Below are positions 20,405 through 31,479 of a stretch of DNA of 64,000 nucleotides, piece after piece (position 1 is the stretch's first letter; every line of letters begins with the position of its first letter). The position numbers and the translations under genes are program-made. The stretch spans positions 434,001 through 498,000 of the forward strand of contig OX637798.1 of NCBI GenBank assembly GCA_951802425.1. The letters run 5' to 3'. The DNA comes from Clavaria fumosa (taxonomy: Eukaryota; Basidiomycota; Agaricomycetes; Agaricales; Clavariaceae). Under the pieces are notes generated by a model. That model did no database searches. It was not told the DNA's origin and saw only the letters and a list, made by a program, of their open reading frames with translations.

Positions 20405-20700
20405 ATCATCCCATGGCACAATTGCTCCGACGCTTGGACTCATTAAGAATTTCCCTTTACAGATCGGTCCGTGCATGTTCCATGTTCAAATGCAAGTGGC
20501 AGACATGCTCCCCTGCGAGGTTCTTGTCAGATGACCATTTTTTATGCTAACTGGCTTGCAAACAATCGATCATCCCCACGGGGCTCAGGATCTCATTCTG
20601 AACAATCCAAACACAGGGGAACGAATCATAGTGCCAACAAAAGAGCGAATCCCGATCTGCAAGACATTGAAGAAATTGCATCCGGATTTTTGATGGCTGG
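20405..20700 (+). pseudogene. Retropepsin-like fragment, second half
   Basis: Read from 20,410 in frame: HGTIAPTLGLIKNFPLQIGP, then a PCEVLVR-stop-PFFML stretch, later LILNNPNTGERIIVPTKERI. The pattern resembles the C-terminal half of aspartic-protease domains found in unclassified fungal retroelement proteins. Its N-terminal half (DQGSSIVAMRRDVWEKL) is on the minus strand at 38,600-38,387. The two join in frame across ATCAT if E2 and the inversion are removed. A TGA lies in the expected GRPFF position, probably a former CGA. Family recall is from memory; the join is seen in the sequence. Confidence 0.6.
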
Positions 20701-20754
20701 AGCCTCGAACATCTGCAAACCTATGGACTCACCTCTGGTCAATGCAGACACGGA

Positions 20755-21120
20755 AACTATATGCAGGCTATCATGCATTATGAATTGTAATTACAAATCA
20801 GACTCATGCATCAGTAATCAATTGTGTCATGCATTACCAATTTATAATTACAAATCAGACTCATGCATCAGTAGTTGTAATTGTTAATCAATTGTGTCAT
20901 GCATTAGCCTATATGAAGCATTGCATGCAGGCTATCATGCATTATGAATTGTAATTACAAATCAGACTCATGCATCAGTAACTGTAATTATTAATCAATT
21001 GTGTCATGCATCAGCTTATATGGAGCATTGCATCTAGGTAAACATGTATTATGCATTGTGATTACAAATCAGACTTGTGCATCAGTAATTGTAATTACAA
21101 ATCAACTTGGTGCATCATCA
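20755..21120. repeat. AT-rich irregular direct repeats
   Basis: Four to five imperfect copies of 'attacaaatcagactcatgcatcagta' alternate with 'atcaattgtgtcatgcatta' and 'gcatgcaggctatcatgcattatgaattg'. There is no ORF of note. Confidence 0.8.
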
Positions 21121-21624
21121 AAAGCAAAAATTCAACATTGAGCAGCCCTGTGCCTGGTCCCTCAAGATATGATAAATTATATATCAGAAAATCGGCAAAA
21201 ATCAGGAGATTCTGAATCTGAACATGACATGTTTGTATCTGCTTTCATTCAGAGTCAATTTGCAAAATACACAAAATATATTTGTTTTTCCTCAATTCTG
21301 CAGTACTCTGGCTTAAAATGGATAGCTAGAGGATTCACACACAACCTGTGGACATATGGAAAGGGTGTGAATTAGTTTAACAACCCTCCCACCATCTCTG
21401 TCACCTCCTGGAATCCATTACCAGGAATTAGAGTGTTAATGGCCTGGGAGCATGGCTATTTGTTAGATTGCAAAATCCAGCCATCAGACTAGACCATATG
21501 ACATATAATACAACCTCACAAAATCCCATAATATTTGGTGCAGATCTACAGATTCCCCATGTCTATTTCCCCAAAATTCTCAAAATCTCTCCCCAGATAG
21601 CCCCCTTTGTCAAATCACATATTT
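21121..21624. other. Spacer without recognisable content
   Basis: AT-rich sequence. The short ORFs here resemble nothing I recognise. No repeat shared with other parts of the window was seen. Confidence 0.5.
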
Positions 21625-22918
21625 GTCAGGACCCATTCATTTTTCCCCTATCCAAGCCAACACTATCGACACCTATGACCCTCCCAATGACCCTCTACCA
21701 CCTCGCGAGCCCCTCTACACACTTCCAAAACCCACTCTCCCCTTCCGGAAGCCTCTCCAACCTCCCCCACACTCACATGACACTCACAACCACCAAGCCG
21801 TACTCGTGATGCCTCCTACTATCTCACTGCACACACATACTCCACCTGGACCCACCAATTCCATGTGTGACATGCTGTTGCCCATCTTCTTCCACCAGCA
21901 CATGACTTGCCACATGGCACCCCCGGCGCTACTGCTACCAGCACCAATACATTGCCAGTGTTATGGCTGTTACCCACATGACTTCCTGCCCAAGGTCACC
22001 TGCATCACTAGCATCACCCACATGACCATTCCTATGACCTTGCAACCTTAACACTCAAACATGCCACCAACGGTCAGTGGTATATACCTTTCAAATTATG
22101 TTCCCCTTCTTCTCCTCAGTCAACTATAACTACGTAGCTCATGATCTGAGGATCCCCCTGTAGTTATAGTTATGTATATACTTATTTAACTAGGTTGTGA
22201 CCTGTGACAGGTCATCTTCATGACCTTACCTATGCATTCCCAACCCCTTGCAACCTTAGTAGAACATGCGCACAGTCACTCCTTGACTAGTTATACCCTG
22301 TACTACTATAGTCTCGTCACCTGGCAACCTTTTTACTTTTCCTTTTCTATTATACTCTCTGTATGTATGTATATAAAGTCTCGCATGTACTTACAGTACT
22401 CTAGACTTGATATTGATGCACTTTGGTTTAAGCTTGAGGCCACAATGCCCCTTGAGCTTGGAACCATCACGATTGATAGGTCTTGTCTCTCTTGGTGACC
22501 TCAACATTGCCAAGGCACTTCTGCTTTACTCTGACTTGTCCTCCACACTTAAGTATTTCCTTTACTTTGTCTTGGTATTGATCTTTGAACCTTACAGGTT
22601 CTCCTGTTGGTTGGCAAAGTCATTGCCTTCACCGACACACTTCTTAACACCATCACGACTACCCATGACCCTTCCAATATCATCTCTTTCCTTCACCTTG
22701 TCTTTCTCTTCCTTATGCTTCATCGGTCGACCTCACAACCTTCTCAGCATTACCTATTTCTCCCACCTGGTCTATTTCTGTTTTTACGCTTCGACAGTCA
22801 ACCTCATGACCTTCTCAGCAACATCTCTTGTCTCCTCACTTGTCTCTTTCCATCTTATGCCTTGTCTACTGACTTTGTGACCTTCTTAACATCTCTGTGA
22901 CCTTCCAGGACCAAGCAT
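21625..22918 (+). repeat. Dispersed repeat, copy B (CpG-depleted)
   Basis: It aligns along the reverse complement of copy A from 'tttgtcaggacccattcattttt' to 'ccttccaggaccaagcat'. The GGTCGCGA sites of copy A appear here as tttgtgacctt, ctcacaacctt and similar. Followed by 'catcaggaaaaaaag', a sequence also upstream of the transposase-like gene. Confidence 0.8.
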
Positions 22919-23010
22919 CATCAGGAAAAAAAGTTCAAACAATATAGTACTATGTAGTCATGGTAGCAGCAGTAGCTCAGTAGCTAGTAACGAGTTATAT
23001 AGACCCAGTA

Positions 23011-23130
23011 GATCCCATATATTGCTCTGTAGTAATGGTAGTTCCCATATATTGCTCTGTAGTAACAGTAGTTCCCATATATTGCTCTGTAGTAATGGTA
23101 GTTCTTATATATTGCTCTGTAGCACTGAGT
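23011..23130. repeat. 30-bp tandem repeat, four units
   Basis: Four head-to-tail 30-bp units of gttcccatatattgctctgtagtaatggta type, the first and last diverged. The bases on either side (22,919-23,010 and 23,131-23,350) hold no gene. Confidence 0.9.
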
Positions 23131-23355
23131 AGATCCCATACAATGCACCAGAGTATACAAAGGACATAAATGTGATTCAATGGTACATGGTAGTTCACTT
23201 GTCTCAAATGGTAGCCCGGGTTGATACTACAGTAGACTATGGTAGTGCTATGTGCCGCTTCCTGCTGCCACCACTGCTCCTTCCTTCCTCTGCACACCAG
23301 CCACCACAAAATCAATGGCCCAGGTCCCCGCTGTCAGTCTGGGACTGCAGTAGGG

Positions 23356-23698
23356 TGTCAACAAGTGTTGGGTTGACTCCCGGGTATTCGAGGGACTCAG
23401 GTAGGGTCGGCCGAATGGGAGCAAAGCAAGGATGTGATAGAAAGTAACAACCTAAGGGATTGTTACAGGTGAATACGGCTACTTATATACTACAGGGGAG
23501 TGAGTCATAGCGCAGCATGGAAGAAGCATGTAGTCCGTGCACAAGGGGTGAGGCCGAGTATGACTCATGCATGATAGCATAAGAGGGGTGCGGCATGAGG
23601 CATGTGATACATGGGAAGGGGATGTGTGACGCATGTTGTGATAGGTGAAAAGGGGGGTGTGACGTACGAAAGGGGGGTGAAGCGGAAGAACTCTAACA
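23356..23698 (-). repeat. 3' LTR of the 7-kb chromovirus
   Basis: 343 bp, TGTTAGAG...TTGACA in the sense strand. Differences from the 5' LTR are at catgcatgat / catgcgtgat, ggatgtg / ggacgtg and gacgca / gacaca, all CpG transitions. Confidence 0.95.
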
Positions 23699-23736
23699 TT
23701 ATCCCCCCTCAGTGGTCCGTCGTCTCGACGGGCCCG

Positions 23737-24489
23737 CTAGGCCTCCGGACTCTCCTGTCGTTCGCGTGGTTGTGGCTCCGTCGGCGGTTCGAGTTCGGTG
23801 GGGGGGTCGATGCTCGTGTCGCGTGTGTCGGGCACGAGAGGGTGTTCGTAGGCGTCGGCGGGGACAATCCACGGGGTCATGACGTCGGTGGAAACTGGTA
23901 TGACCCAGGGGGGGCCTGTGCGACTATGGTGTACAGCCCATTCTTCTTGTAAGATAGGCTCCGGTGGTAACAGGACCTCGAATCGCAGCCTTGAGTTCCG
24001 AGAGTTCACCCATATCTCAACGAGGATGGGGGAAGCACGGAGGACGCGTCGCTGTTGCTCAAACTGCAGTCCTCGCAGTTCGGTCCACATCACGCGGCTA
24101 AAGCTTACGCTGAGCCGCTCGGCCATCCTGCGGAGCCAGACGTCGTCTTCAGGCTCTAGGAGCTCTCGGTTTTGTCGAAATTGTGGTATCCGCGAAGGGG
24201 GGTCATCCGTCATCAGCGGTGGGGGGTCTAGTCCCAATACTCGGCATGCATGGGGGATCCGCACTGCGTCTAAGATATGGCGCATACGGGCAGTTGTTCC
24301 AGGGGACGACGGGGGGTGTTGGAGTGCCGGTGGCGTACCTCGCGGGTCTGGTCCAGGTCGCAGGTCGAGCGCGGGTCGTTGGCGAGTGGTCTCAGCAGGG
24401 GGTGGGCGCGGTAGGTGGTTCGGCCATCCCGCCGCACGGCGAGTGTAAGTTCCGCGGCGTGGGGGTTGAGGAGTATGGTCGGGCGGCAT
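23737..24489 (-). CDS. Accessory ORF downstream of Pol in the chromovirus
   Basis: An open 250-codon frame between the chromodomain and the 3' LTR, on the element's sense strand. The first 80 residues are Pro/Arg-rich and probably disordered. The middle (about 85-200) looks folded, with DDVWLRRMAERLSVSFSRVM, LRGLQFEQQRRVLRASPILV and a Trp-rich EEWAVHHSRTGPPWVIPV stretch. The tail is Pro/Glu-rich. There is no signal peptide and no hydrophobic segment, so it is not an envelope protein by appearance. I do not recognise the family. Its survival in a young element suggests it is translated, perhaps from a subgenomic or readthrough product. Confidence 0.6.
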   Translation of the reverse strand: MPPDHTPQPPRRGTYTRRAAGWPNHLPRPPPAETTRQRPALDLRPGPDPRGTPPALQHPPSSPGTTARMRHILDAVRIPHACRVLGLDPPPLMTDDPPSRIPQFRQNRELLEPEDDVWLRRMAERLSVSFSRVMWTELRGLQFEQQRRVLRASPILVEIWVNSRNSRLRFEVLLPPEPILQEEWAVHHSRTGPPWVIPVSTDVMTPWIVPADAYEHPLVPDTRDTSIDPPTELEPPTEPQPRERQESPEA

Positions 24490-24590
24490 GGTAGCAGGTA
24501 TTGGTTGTAAGGGGAGAGGAGGAAGGTGTTTGGTGGGCGAAGTCGCTCGTGGTTTTCTTTTTAAGTGCTCGACCCTGAGTGTGTGATTGC

Positions 24591-27500
24591 TCAGGTAAAA
24601 GACACCGTGAAAGAACGTGCCGCCTCAGGGTGTCTCCGGTGGAAGTCTGCGATCGCTTCGGCCGCTTTCTTCAGGTTCGCCTTCGGCTCCCACGTGTTGT
24701 CTTCGTGGGGGTAACCAGTCCATTTTACCAGATACTGTAACTTACGCCTGTGTCTCCGGCTCTTCAATACTTCCTCCACGTCATATTGCAAGTGGTCGTC
24801 GATTAATTCGGGAGGTGGGCGTTCGTCCGGAGTCTGATTGGGGAACTTTCCTTCCTTATACGGCGTAAGTAGTACCTCGTTGAACACCAGGTGGATCTTC
24901 CAAGTTGCTGGCAGATTGAGTCAGTAGGCGGCCGGTCCCACTTTTTCCACAACCACGAATGGGCCAACCCTTCTGTCTGTGAGCTTTTCTGATGGTCGTT
25001 CCGTATTCAGGTTAGTGGCGTCTAGCCAGACCAGGTTCCCTTTCTTGTAGTCCAGTGTTTTTTTATTTTTATGTTTATCGTAGGCGGTTTTCATATAATG
25101 TGCGGCTTTCTCCAGGGCCTTCTTGGCGTTCTCTCTGGCTTTCTGTAATTTTGCAGCGAAGTCGGAGGCCTCTGGGGTGTGTGGCACGTCGGGCAGGCTA
25201 ATATCGCCCATACGAGGGTGAAAGCCGTAATTTAGGAAGAAGGGGCTATATTTGGTGGCAGAGTGTTGTCGGTTATTCAGAGCAAATTCCGCGGTGGGCA
25301 ACCAGTCCGACCAATCGTCTTGCATGAAATCAATGTATGAACGTAGGTATATCTCTATCTCTTGGTTCATTCTTTCCGTTTGTCCGTCGGTTTGCGGGTG
25401 ATAGGCGGTACTCGGGTTCCCCTTTATCCCAATAATTTTGTAGAACTCCCCCATGAAGTTCGAGACGAACTGGGATCCTCGGTCGCTTATCACCTTGCAG
25501 GGCACTCCATGGCTACGAAGTACGCGGTCTCGTAGGATTTTTGCTGCTCCTAGTGCCGTGAGCTTCGTATCCGTGGCTTCCAGTAGGGTCATTTTCGTAA
25601 GCTTGTCACATATTACGAGAATGGCATTGTGCGTGGCAGATTTTGACAGCAGTCCGATTAAGTCCCAAGTGATGGTGTGCCATGGGCAAGGAGGTATTGC
25701 ATGGGGGTGCAAGGGCGCGCGTCGCTTTGTGCGGTCAGGCTTCGTCCTTTGGCATTTTTCGCAGCCAGCCACATACTCCGTTACGTCTTCCTTGACCCCT
25801 GGCCACATGAACTGTCGGGTGACACTTTCCAACGTCTTCTCGGGTCCAGGGTGCCCTCCGAGTGGGGAGTCATGTAGCTCCATTAGCACCTTGTGTACTA
25901 GGTCCTGGGGTACCCAGATCTTTCCTTGGTGTCGGAAGAGTCCATCCGTACCTTTTTTGTAGGGTGTTGCTTTAGGCGGCATAGTGTTTGTGTGTGCCTC
26001 CAGGAGCAATTGATCAATTGTCGGCTCGGGGATTAAGAGTGTGGCAAGGCGCTGGGCCGGGAAAACCTGTACTAAGGGTTTTTCGTACTTGTCCGTTCCC
26101 TCCCAGTGGTCCGGCCGTCGGGAGAGAGCGTCCGCTTTCATGTTTGTTTTTCCCGGTTTGTATTTCACTTCAAAATTGAAGCACTGTAATTTTGACTGCC
26201 ATCGCGTTTGTCTAGGGTTGAGTTTTTGGCTTTTTTGAAAATACTGAAGGTTTGCATGGTCGGTGTGGATTTCAAAAGGATCCTTGGCCCCCAGTAAGTA
26301 GTGGCGCCACTCCTCTAGTCCCCTAATGATTGCTAAAAACTCCTTGTCATATGTTGCATAATTCATCTCCGCCGGGGAGAAGGTTTTCGAGATGAAATCT
26401 ACCAGTCGCCAGACGCCGTCGGGTTGCTGCTGTGACAGTACCCCTCCGGTGGCGTAATTACTCGCGTCTACTTCCATTTTCCACTTGCCTTCATCTTGTG
26501 GGATTGCTAGCACTACATCGCTTTGCAGTATATCGATTAGGCGTCTCCAGGCTCGTTCTTGTCGGTCCGTCCAGATATACGGTGCGTTGTCGCTTAGTAG
26601 TTCGTATAGCGGTTTGGCGATGGTAGCGAATCCCTGTATGAATCTTCGGAAATAGTTTAGTAGGCCGATCCCCTTTTGGAGAGCGTGTTTGTTCCTCGGC
26701 ACCGGCCAATCGGCTATCCCTTTGCATTTTTTGGGCGAGTGCCGGATGCTCCCCTCCGAGATTAGTAGTCCTAGGAATGTGACTTCTGACTGTTCTATCT
26801 TGCACTTCGATTCGCGGACGCAGAGGTCGTTTTCCTGTAATATCCTGAATACCTCGTGCAGTAGGCGTCGGTGTTCCTCAATCGTCTCTGTCGCCACGAG
26901 GATGTCATCGATGTACATGAACACCTTTCCAGTGGCTATCAGTGTACGGAAGATGTAGTTCATTCTTCTTTGGAAGACCGAAGGGGCATTCATCAGTCTG
27001 AACTGCATCACCGTGGGCCATACCGTGCCGTATTTGGTGATTATCGCGGCGAGGTGTTGTGCCCACTCGGCCATTGCAATGTTCCAGTAACCCCATTCCA
27101 CATCTACGCTTGTGAACACCTTAGCCTTCTTTAGGCTGGCCACTGTCTTGTCGATCCTAGGTAGCGGGTATATGTCCTTGACACAAAACGAGTTCAAGCG
27201 CTTGTAATCGATGATGGGTCGCAGCTTGTCCCCTTCATCCTTGAAGAAAATCGGACTAACGTAGTCCGATTCCCCCCAAACTAGTCGGCTGTTCTCCAAA
27301 TTTTCTTTGAGCCAAGCTTTCAAAGCCTCGTCTTCCCTATTGGTGAGCGGGTAGACTTTCGAGCGCAAGAAACCGGGGTCGTTTTTGAATTTGATTTCGT
27401 AATCGATTCCCGGTAAAGATTTGGGTAGTTTCTGGCCGGTCTTTCCAGCAAACACCTGGGGGTATAAGGTCTTCCAGTCAGGTGTGGTGGTTGTGTCATG

Positions 27501-28058
27501 TAGGTTTCGGAGGCCATAGCCATAGTCCACGATGTGGCAGTCCTTTCTTTTGCATTTGTCAAAGCGAATGTATTTTTCAAACCACCAGATACTGGGGTTA
27601 TGGTATCGGAGCCAATCGTGTCCCAGAATCGCCGGGTGGCCGGTAACTCGTCCCAGTAGGAACTGCTTGATCTCGACGTGGCCTCCAATGTTGAGTCGTA
27701 GAGCCACCGAATGTTTAAAAGCCCCTGATACATTCGTGGTGCCATCGATATTTTTGAATATTATAGGAGTTTCGAGTTTTGCAAGATTCATTTTCCTGGC
27801 GGTGGCCCATTCCAGGTCCATAACAGACATCGTACAGCCAGAGTCGATTAGCAGTTTGATGTCATAGGTCTCTTTAGTGTCCAAGGTGGTTACGAATCCT
27901 GGCATGTCCAATTGCCGTTCTCCTCCTTTCCCATATGTGGTTCTGGGGTCGGTGTCCCAGTCTACATCATCATTATACCCTGGGAGTTTCTTAGAGGTGA
28001 GGTCCTTGAGGGTGTGCTTAGCCCTCTCAGCCTCTTTTGGCAATGGGAACAATGGCAT
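24591..28058 (-). CDS. Chromovirus Pol: protease, RT, RNase H, integrase, chromodomain
   Basis: The main frame (24,921-28,058, 1,045 residues from the first ATG) contains retropepsin LIDSGCTMSVMDLEWA, reverse transcriptase with YIDDILVA, RNase H with EVDASNYATGG, an integrase zinc finger ending CEKCQRTK, WDLIG, and DRGSQFVSNFM. A single TGA at 24,921-24,923, in GPAAY-stop-LNLPATWKIH and most likely a former CGA, separates it from the last piece, 24,887-24,591. That piece holds a chromodomain (YDVEEVLKSRRHRRKLQYLV, WTGYPHEDNTWEP). The frame stays open upstream of the ATG toward the Gag stop and is -1 relative to Gag, so Pol is probably made by -1 frameshifting near 28,125. Without readthrough the chromodomain is lost. 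Confidence 0.92.
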
Positions 28059-28123
28059 ATTATTTGCAGGTTGTTTTACATGGCGGCGGGCCGGAACAAT
28101 ATAAAAGGATCCTGCCTTAGCAC

Positions 28124-29416
28124 TCAGGCGGATCCTTGCTGAAAATCCTCTTCTCCTACGTTCGACGTCGCTGCAGTCGTCTCTGGTCCAGGTGTCGGTG
28201 CTCTGGGCCTCTGTTGGATATGCAATTGATCTCTCAATTGCGCGATTGTGTTCTCCATCTCCTCGAAGTCGCTTCGAGTAGTAATAGAGGCGGCATAAGA
28301 AGGGTTGAACGATGTGAGGGAGGCCGGATGCGATTGTGGATAGGCGGGCACTGGGTATGGAGACAGCGGGGGCGGTGCATAGTACCCAGGGGGCGACTGC
28401 ATTTCAAATGCACTGCCGAGTCTCGCTTGCTGTCTGGGCATGGCGCGACGTTGGGGTGGCTCTGGGCACAACCGTGCGGGGTGTCCAACTTGTCCGCAAT
28501 TGTAACAAACAAGCGGGCGGCGGGGGCCACTCCCTCGGCTCGTGTCCATAGGGGTGCCTTGTCTCGTTCCGGGTGGGGGCTGCCTGTTCCACTGTGCAGG
28601 CGGCGGTCCTTGTTGTTGTTGTTGTTGTTGCTGCTGCTGGGGGCGCGGTTGCCATTGTGCCTGCTGTGGCTGTGTGGGTGGTGCATTCCACTGGTTCTGT
28701 CCTCCCCATACTGCCTGTGGTTGCCACTGGGGTGAGCGCCAGTAGCGGTTCTGCGGGGGTTGGCGCTGTACGGGCTGATTCCAGACGGGGCGTGGTGTTG
28801 CTTGTGCCCGCATCTCCCTTTGTACTGCCGTATGCAGTTGATGTTGTCTGTCGAGGCGTATAGCCAATACGCGAAAGGCTTGGTAGTCGGCGGGCTGGTC
28901 CGCACACGCGAGAATTTTCTCCATGAGTTTCGGGTGTAGTGCTCTCATTAGCAGAGCGTGGATCATGTTCCAGTGGGTATCTTCCTCGTACCTGGCTCGG
29001 CTCATCAAGGTCTCGAGCCTCTGGAAGAACTGCGCGGCGTCCATGCCTACTTGCTTGAAGTTGTTCAGTTCCTGAACAGCTAACGCTTGGTCTTCGATGG
29101 GAGCAAAAGTCTCCCTCATGCGTGCTTCGAATGTGGCCCAAATTACGTTCTCGCCTCCTGGTTCTAGTAAGACATTCGCGGCTTGGTTCGCCCACTCTGC
29201 CGCGTACTTCTCCGTCATGTGGCTCAAGCAAAACACCACCTTATGGAAGTCGGTAGGGTATTTCGCCTCGTTTAGTCGGAACTCTAGGCGTAAGCTCCTC
29301 AAGAACGTTTGGAACTCATGCCTTTCTCCAGTATATGGAACGATTTTCAGTGAAAACGCAGCAGGTGGGAGGGGCGCTGCTGGTGCGGGTTCGGCGTCGG
29401 GGGCTACGTCAGCCAT
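28124..29416 (-). CDS. Chromovirus Gag
   Basis: An intact 430-residue frame. The N-terminus is MADVAPDAEPAPAAPLPPAA, followed by a capsid-like domain (PYTGERHEFQTFLRSLRLEF, FAPIEDQALAVQELNNFKQV, YQAFRVLAIRLDRQ). A Gln/Pro-rich linker with an 11-Gln run (residues about 260-270) precedes the zinc knuckle CYNCGQVGHPARLC near residue 313. The start ATG is only a few bases after the stop of the upstream 134-residue ORF, so ribosomes may terminate and restart. Confidence 0.9.
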   Translation of the reverse strand: MADVAPDAEPAPAAPLPPAAFSLKIVPYTGERHEFQTFLRSLRLEFRLNEAKYPTDFHKVVFCLSHMTEKYAAEWANQAANVLLEPGGENVIWATFEARMRETFAPIEDQALAVQELNNFKQVGMDAAQFFQRLETLMSRARYEEDTHWNMIHALLMRALHPKLMEKILACADQPADYQAFRVLAIRLDRQHQLHTAVQREMRAQATPRPVWNQPVQRQPPQNRYWRSPQWQPQAVWGGQNQWNAPPTQPQQAQWQPRPQQQQQQQQQQGPPPAQWNRQPPPGTRQGTPMDTSRGSGPRRPLVCYNCGQVGHPARLCPEPPQRRAMPRQQARLGSAFEMQSPPGYYAPPPLSPYPVPAYPQSHPASLTSFNPSYAASITTRSDFEEMENTIAQLRDQLHIQQRPRAPTPGPETTAATSNVGEEDFQQGSA

Positions 29417-29420
29417 GCTC

Positions 29421-29825
29421 TCAATCTAGTTCTTCGAGGTAAATGCGCAGGGGGTCTTGGAAAATATCTATTCGTAGACGGTCTTGTAGTGAACCGAACG
29501 TAAGGTCGGTCTGCGCTTCAGTGGATCGGTATGTAGGGGGTGCTTCGTCGGTCTGCGTTGCTGCAGACAAGTGTGTAGGTTCTTCGAGTTCTTCGAGAGC
29601 GCTTTGGTAGTCGCTTTCTTCCTCGAGGGGATCTTCTTCTTCGGCTAGGAACTCCTGGGTTTCTTGCAGGTACGCTTCTTCTGCTGCGGCTTCAGTCAGT
29701 GCAGCTAATAACTGGTTTCGGAAGGTTCGCCACTCTGGCAGGTGTGCGATTGACAGTGGGTTGTTCGTGCTTGGATCTCTCGGTAGGCAAAGTCTTCTGG
29801 TAGCAAAGTGGTATCTCGGCGCCAA
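29421..29825 (-). CDS. Small acidic ORF upstream of Gag in the chromovirus
   Basis: 134 codons on the sense strand between the 5' LTR and Gag, ending 4 bp before the Gag ATG. A basic first third (MAPRYHFATRRLCLPR) is followed by a strongly acidic middle (EFLAEEEDPLEEESDY) with two related TQTDE / AQTDL motifs. I do not recognise a family. It could be a regulatory leader ORF or an accessory protein. Start choice is the first ATG in a long open frame. Confidence 0.5.
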   Translation of the reverse strand: MAPRYHFATRRLCLPRDPSTNNPLSIAHLPEWRTFRNQLLAALTEAAAEEAYLQETQEFLAEEEDPLEEESDYQSALEELEEPTHLSAATQTDEAPPTYRSTEAQTDLTFGSLQDRLRIDIFQDPLRIYLEELD

Positions 29826-30076
29826 CTGCGCAGCCTCGGATAGTCTTGAGTATAGGAATCTTTCGTAGGTCCTGGATTGTGGTGTGTTCGGCGGTGTCAG
29901 TTGTTCAAAGTCTGTATCGGTGTCCAGTCCAAGGAGGGCCCTCCTCCTAATCGATCGTTCGTACGATGTCCAAAAACGCGCCAGTTTTCTTCTCGAGATA
30001 CACGAGTCTTGCTTCGACTCGGGCGAGGGTGGGTGCCTAGGTCCATGAGGAGGTAGGCGGGGGAGAGGTTGTTACT

Positions 30077-30419
30077 TGTCAACAAGTGTTGGGTTGACTC
30101 CCGGGTATTCGAGGGACTCAGGTAGGGTCGGCCGAATGGGAGCAAAGCAAGGATGTGATAGAAAGTAACAACCTAAGGGATTGTTACAGGTGAATACGGC
30201 TACTTATATACTACAGGGGAGTGAGTCATAGCGCAGCATGGAAGAAGCATGTAGTCCGTGCACAAGGGGTGAGGCCGAGTATGACTCATGCGTGATAGCA
30301 TAAGAGGGGTGCGGCATGAGGCATGTGATACATGGGAAGGGGACGTGTGACACATGTTGTGATAGGTGAAAAGGGGGGTGTGACGTACGAAAGGGGGGTG
30401 AAGCGGAAGAACTCTAACA
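30077..30419 (-). repeat. 5' LTR of the 7-kb chromovirus
   Basis: 343 bp, directly followed by TAGGG and the CCG satellite. A leader without a clear tRNA-complementary primer site runs from 30,076 toward the 134-residue ORF. Confidence 0.95.
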
Positions 30420-30424
30420 TAGGG

Positions 30425-31455
30425 GGCCTGGGCCATTGCTGCTGCTGCTGCCGCCGCTGCCGCCACTGTCGCTGCCATCGCCGCCGCCGCCATCGCTGTC
30501 GTTGCCGCCGTCGTTGCCACCGCTGTTGCTGCCGTTGCCGCCATCACCGCCGCCGCCATCACTGTCATTGCCGCCGCTGTTGCCGCCATCGCCGCCGCCA
30601 CCGTCGCTGTCGTTGCCGCCGCTGTTGCCGCCATCGCCGCCGCCGCCGTCGCTGTCATTGCCGCCGCTGTTGCCGCCATCGCCGCCGCCGCCGTCGCTGT
30701 TGTTGCCGCCGTCGTTGCCACCGCTGTCGCCACCGTCGTTGCCACTGCTGTTGCCGCCGTCATTGCCACCGCTGTCGCCGCCGTTGCCGCCATCGCCGCC
30801 GCCGCCGTCGCTGTTGTTGCCGCCGCTGTTGCCGCCATTGCCGCCGCCGCCGTCACTGTCGTTGCCGCCATTGCCGCCGCCGCCGTCGCTGTCATTGCCG
30901 CCACCGTCATTGTCGTTGCTGCCGCCGTTGCTGTCGTTGCTGTCGCCCTTGCCGTTGCTGTCACTGCCGCCGCTGTCGTTGCCGCCGCCGTTGCTGTCAT
31001 TGCCGTCGCCCTCGCCGTTGCTGTCACTGCCACCACTGTCGCTGCCGCCGCTGTTGTTGCCGCCGCCGTCGCTGTCGTTGCTGCCGCCGTCGCTGCCGCT
31101 GCTGTCGTTGCCGCCGCCGTCACTGTCGTGTCGCTGTCGTTGCCGCCGCCATCGCCATTGCTGCCGCTGCTGTCGCCGCCGTCGCCGTCGCTGTTGTTGC
31201 TGCCACCGCCGTTGCTGTCGTTGCCGCCGCCGTCGCCATCGCCGTTGTTGCCACCACCGCCGTCGCTGTCATTGCCGCCACCGTCGCCGTTGCTGCCGCC
31301 GCCACCATCGTTGTTGCTGCCGCTGCCGTCGATGTTGCTGCCGCCGCTGCCACCCTCGCTGTTGCCGCCGCTGTTGCCGTCACTGTTGCCGCCGCCGCCG
31401 TCGCTGCCGCCGCTGTTGCTCTGTTGCTGCCGCCGCCGCCGCTGTTGCGTTGCTG
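30425..31455. repeat. CCG/TTG/TCG trinucleotide satellite with 45-bp higher-order unit
   Basis: About 1 kb built almost wholly from the triplets ccg, ttg, tcg, ctg, cca and atc. A 45-bp unit (ttgccgccatcgccgccgcc...gctgtcattgccgccgctg) recurs most clearly between 30,570 and 30,720. All reading phases stay open, which produces spurious Pro/Leu, Arg/Cys and Gly/Asn/Ala ORFs on both strands. Confidence 0.9.
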
Positions 31456-31479
31456 CTGCCGCTGCCGTCGTCGTAATTG

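Larger units (their letters stand above)
23356..30419 (-). mobile_element. Second-family Gypsy/chromovirus, full length, with extra ORFs
   Basis: 7.06 kb on the minus strand. The 343-bp LTRs (30,077-30,419 is 5', 23,356-23,698 is 3') differ at three sites by eye. The target duplication is TAGGG (23,351-23,355 and 30,420-30,424). Order in the sense direction: leader, 134-residue ORF, Gag, Pol with chromodomain, 250-residue ORF, purine tract (gaggggggataa in sense), 3' LTR. Gag and Pol are nearly intact, with only one TGA, so it is younger than E1/E2. Confidence 0.95.

Noticed and set aside
28573..28863. Plus-strand Cys/Val-rich ORFs opposite chromovirus Gag
   Set aside because: Antisense of the Gln-rich linker (CAG/CAA runs), not a gene.
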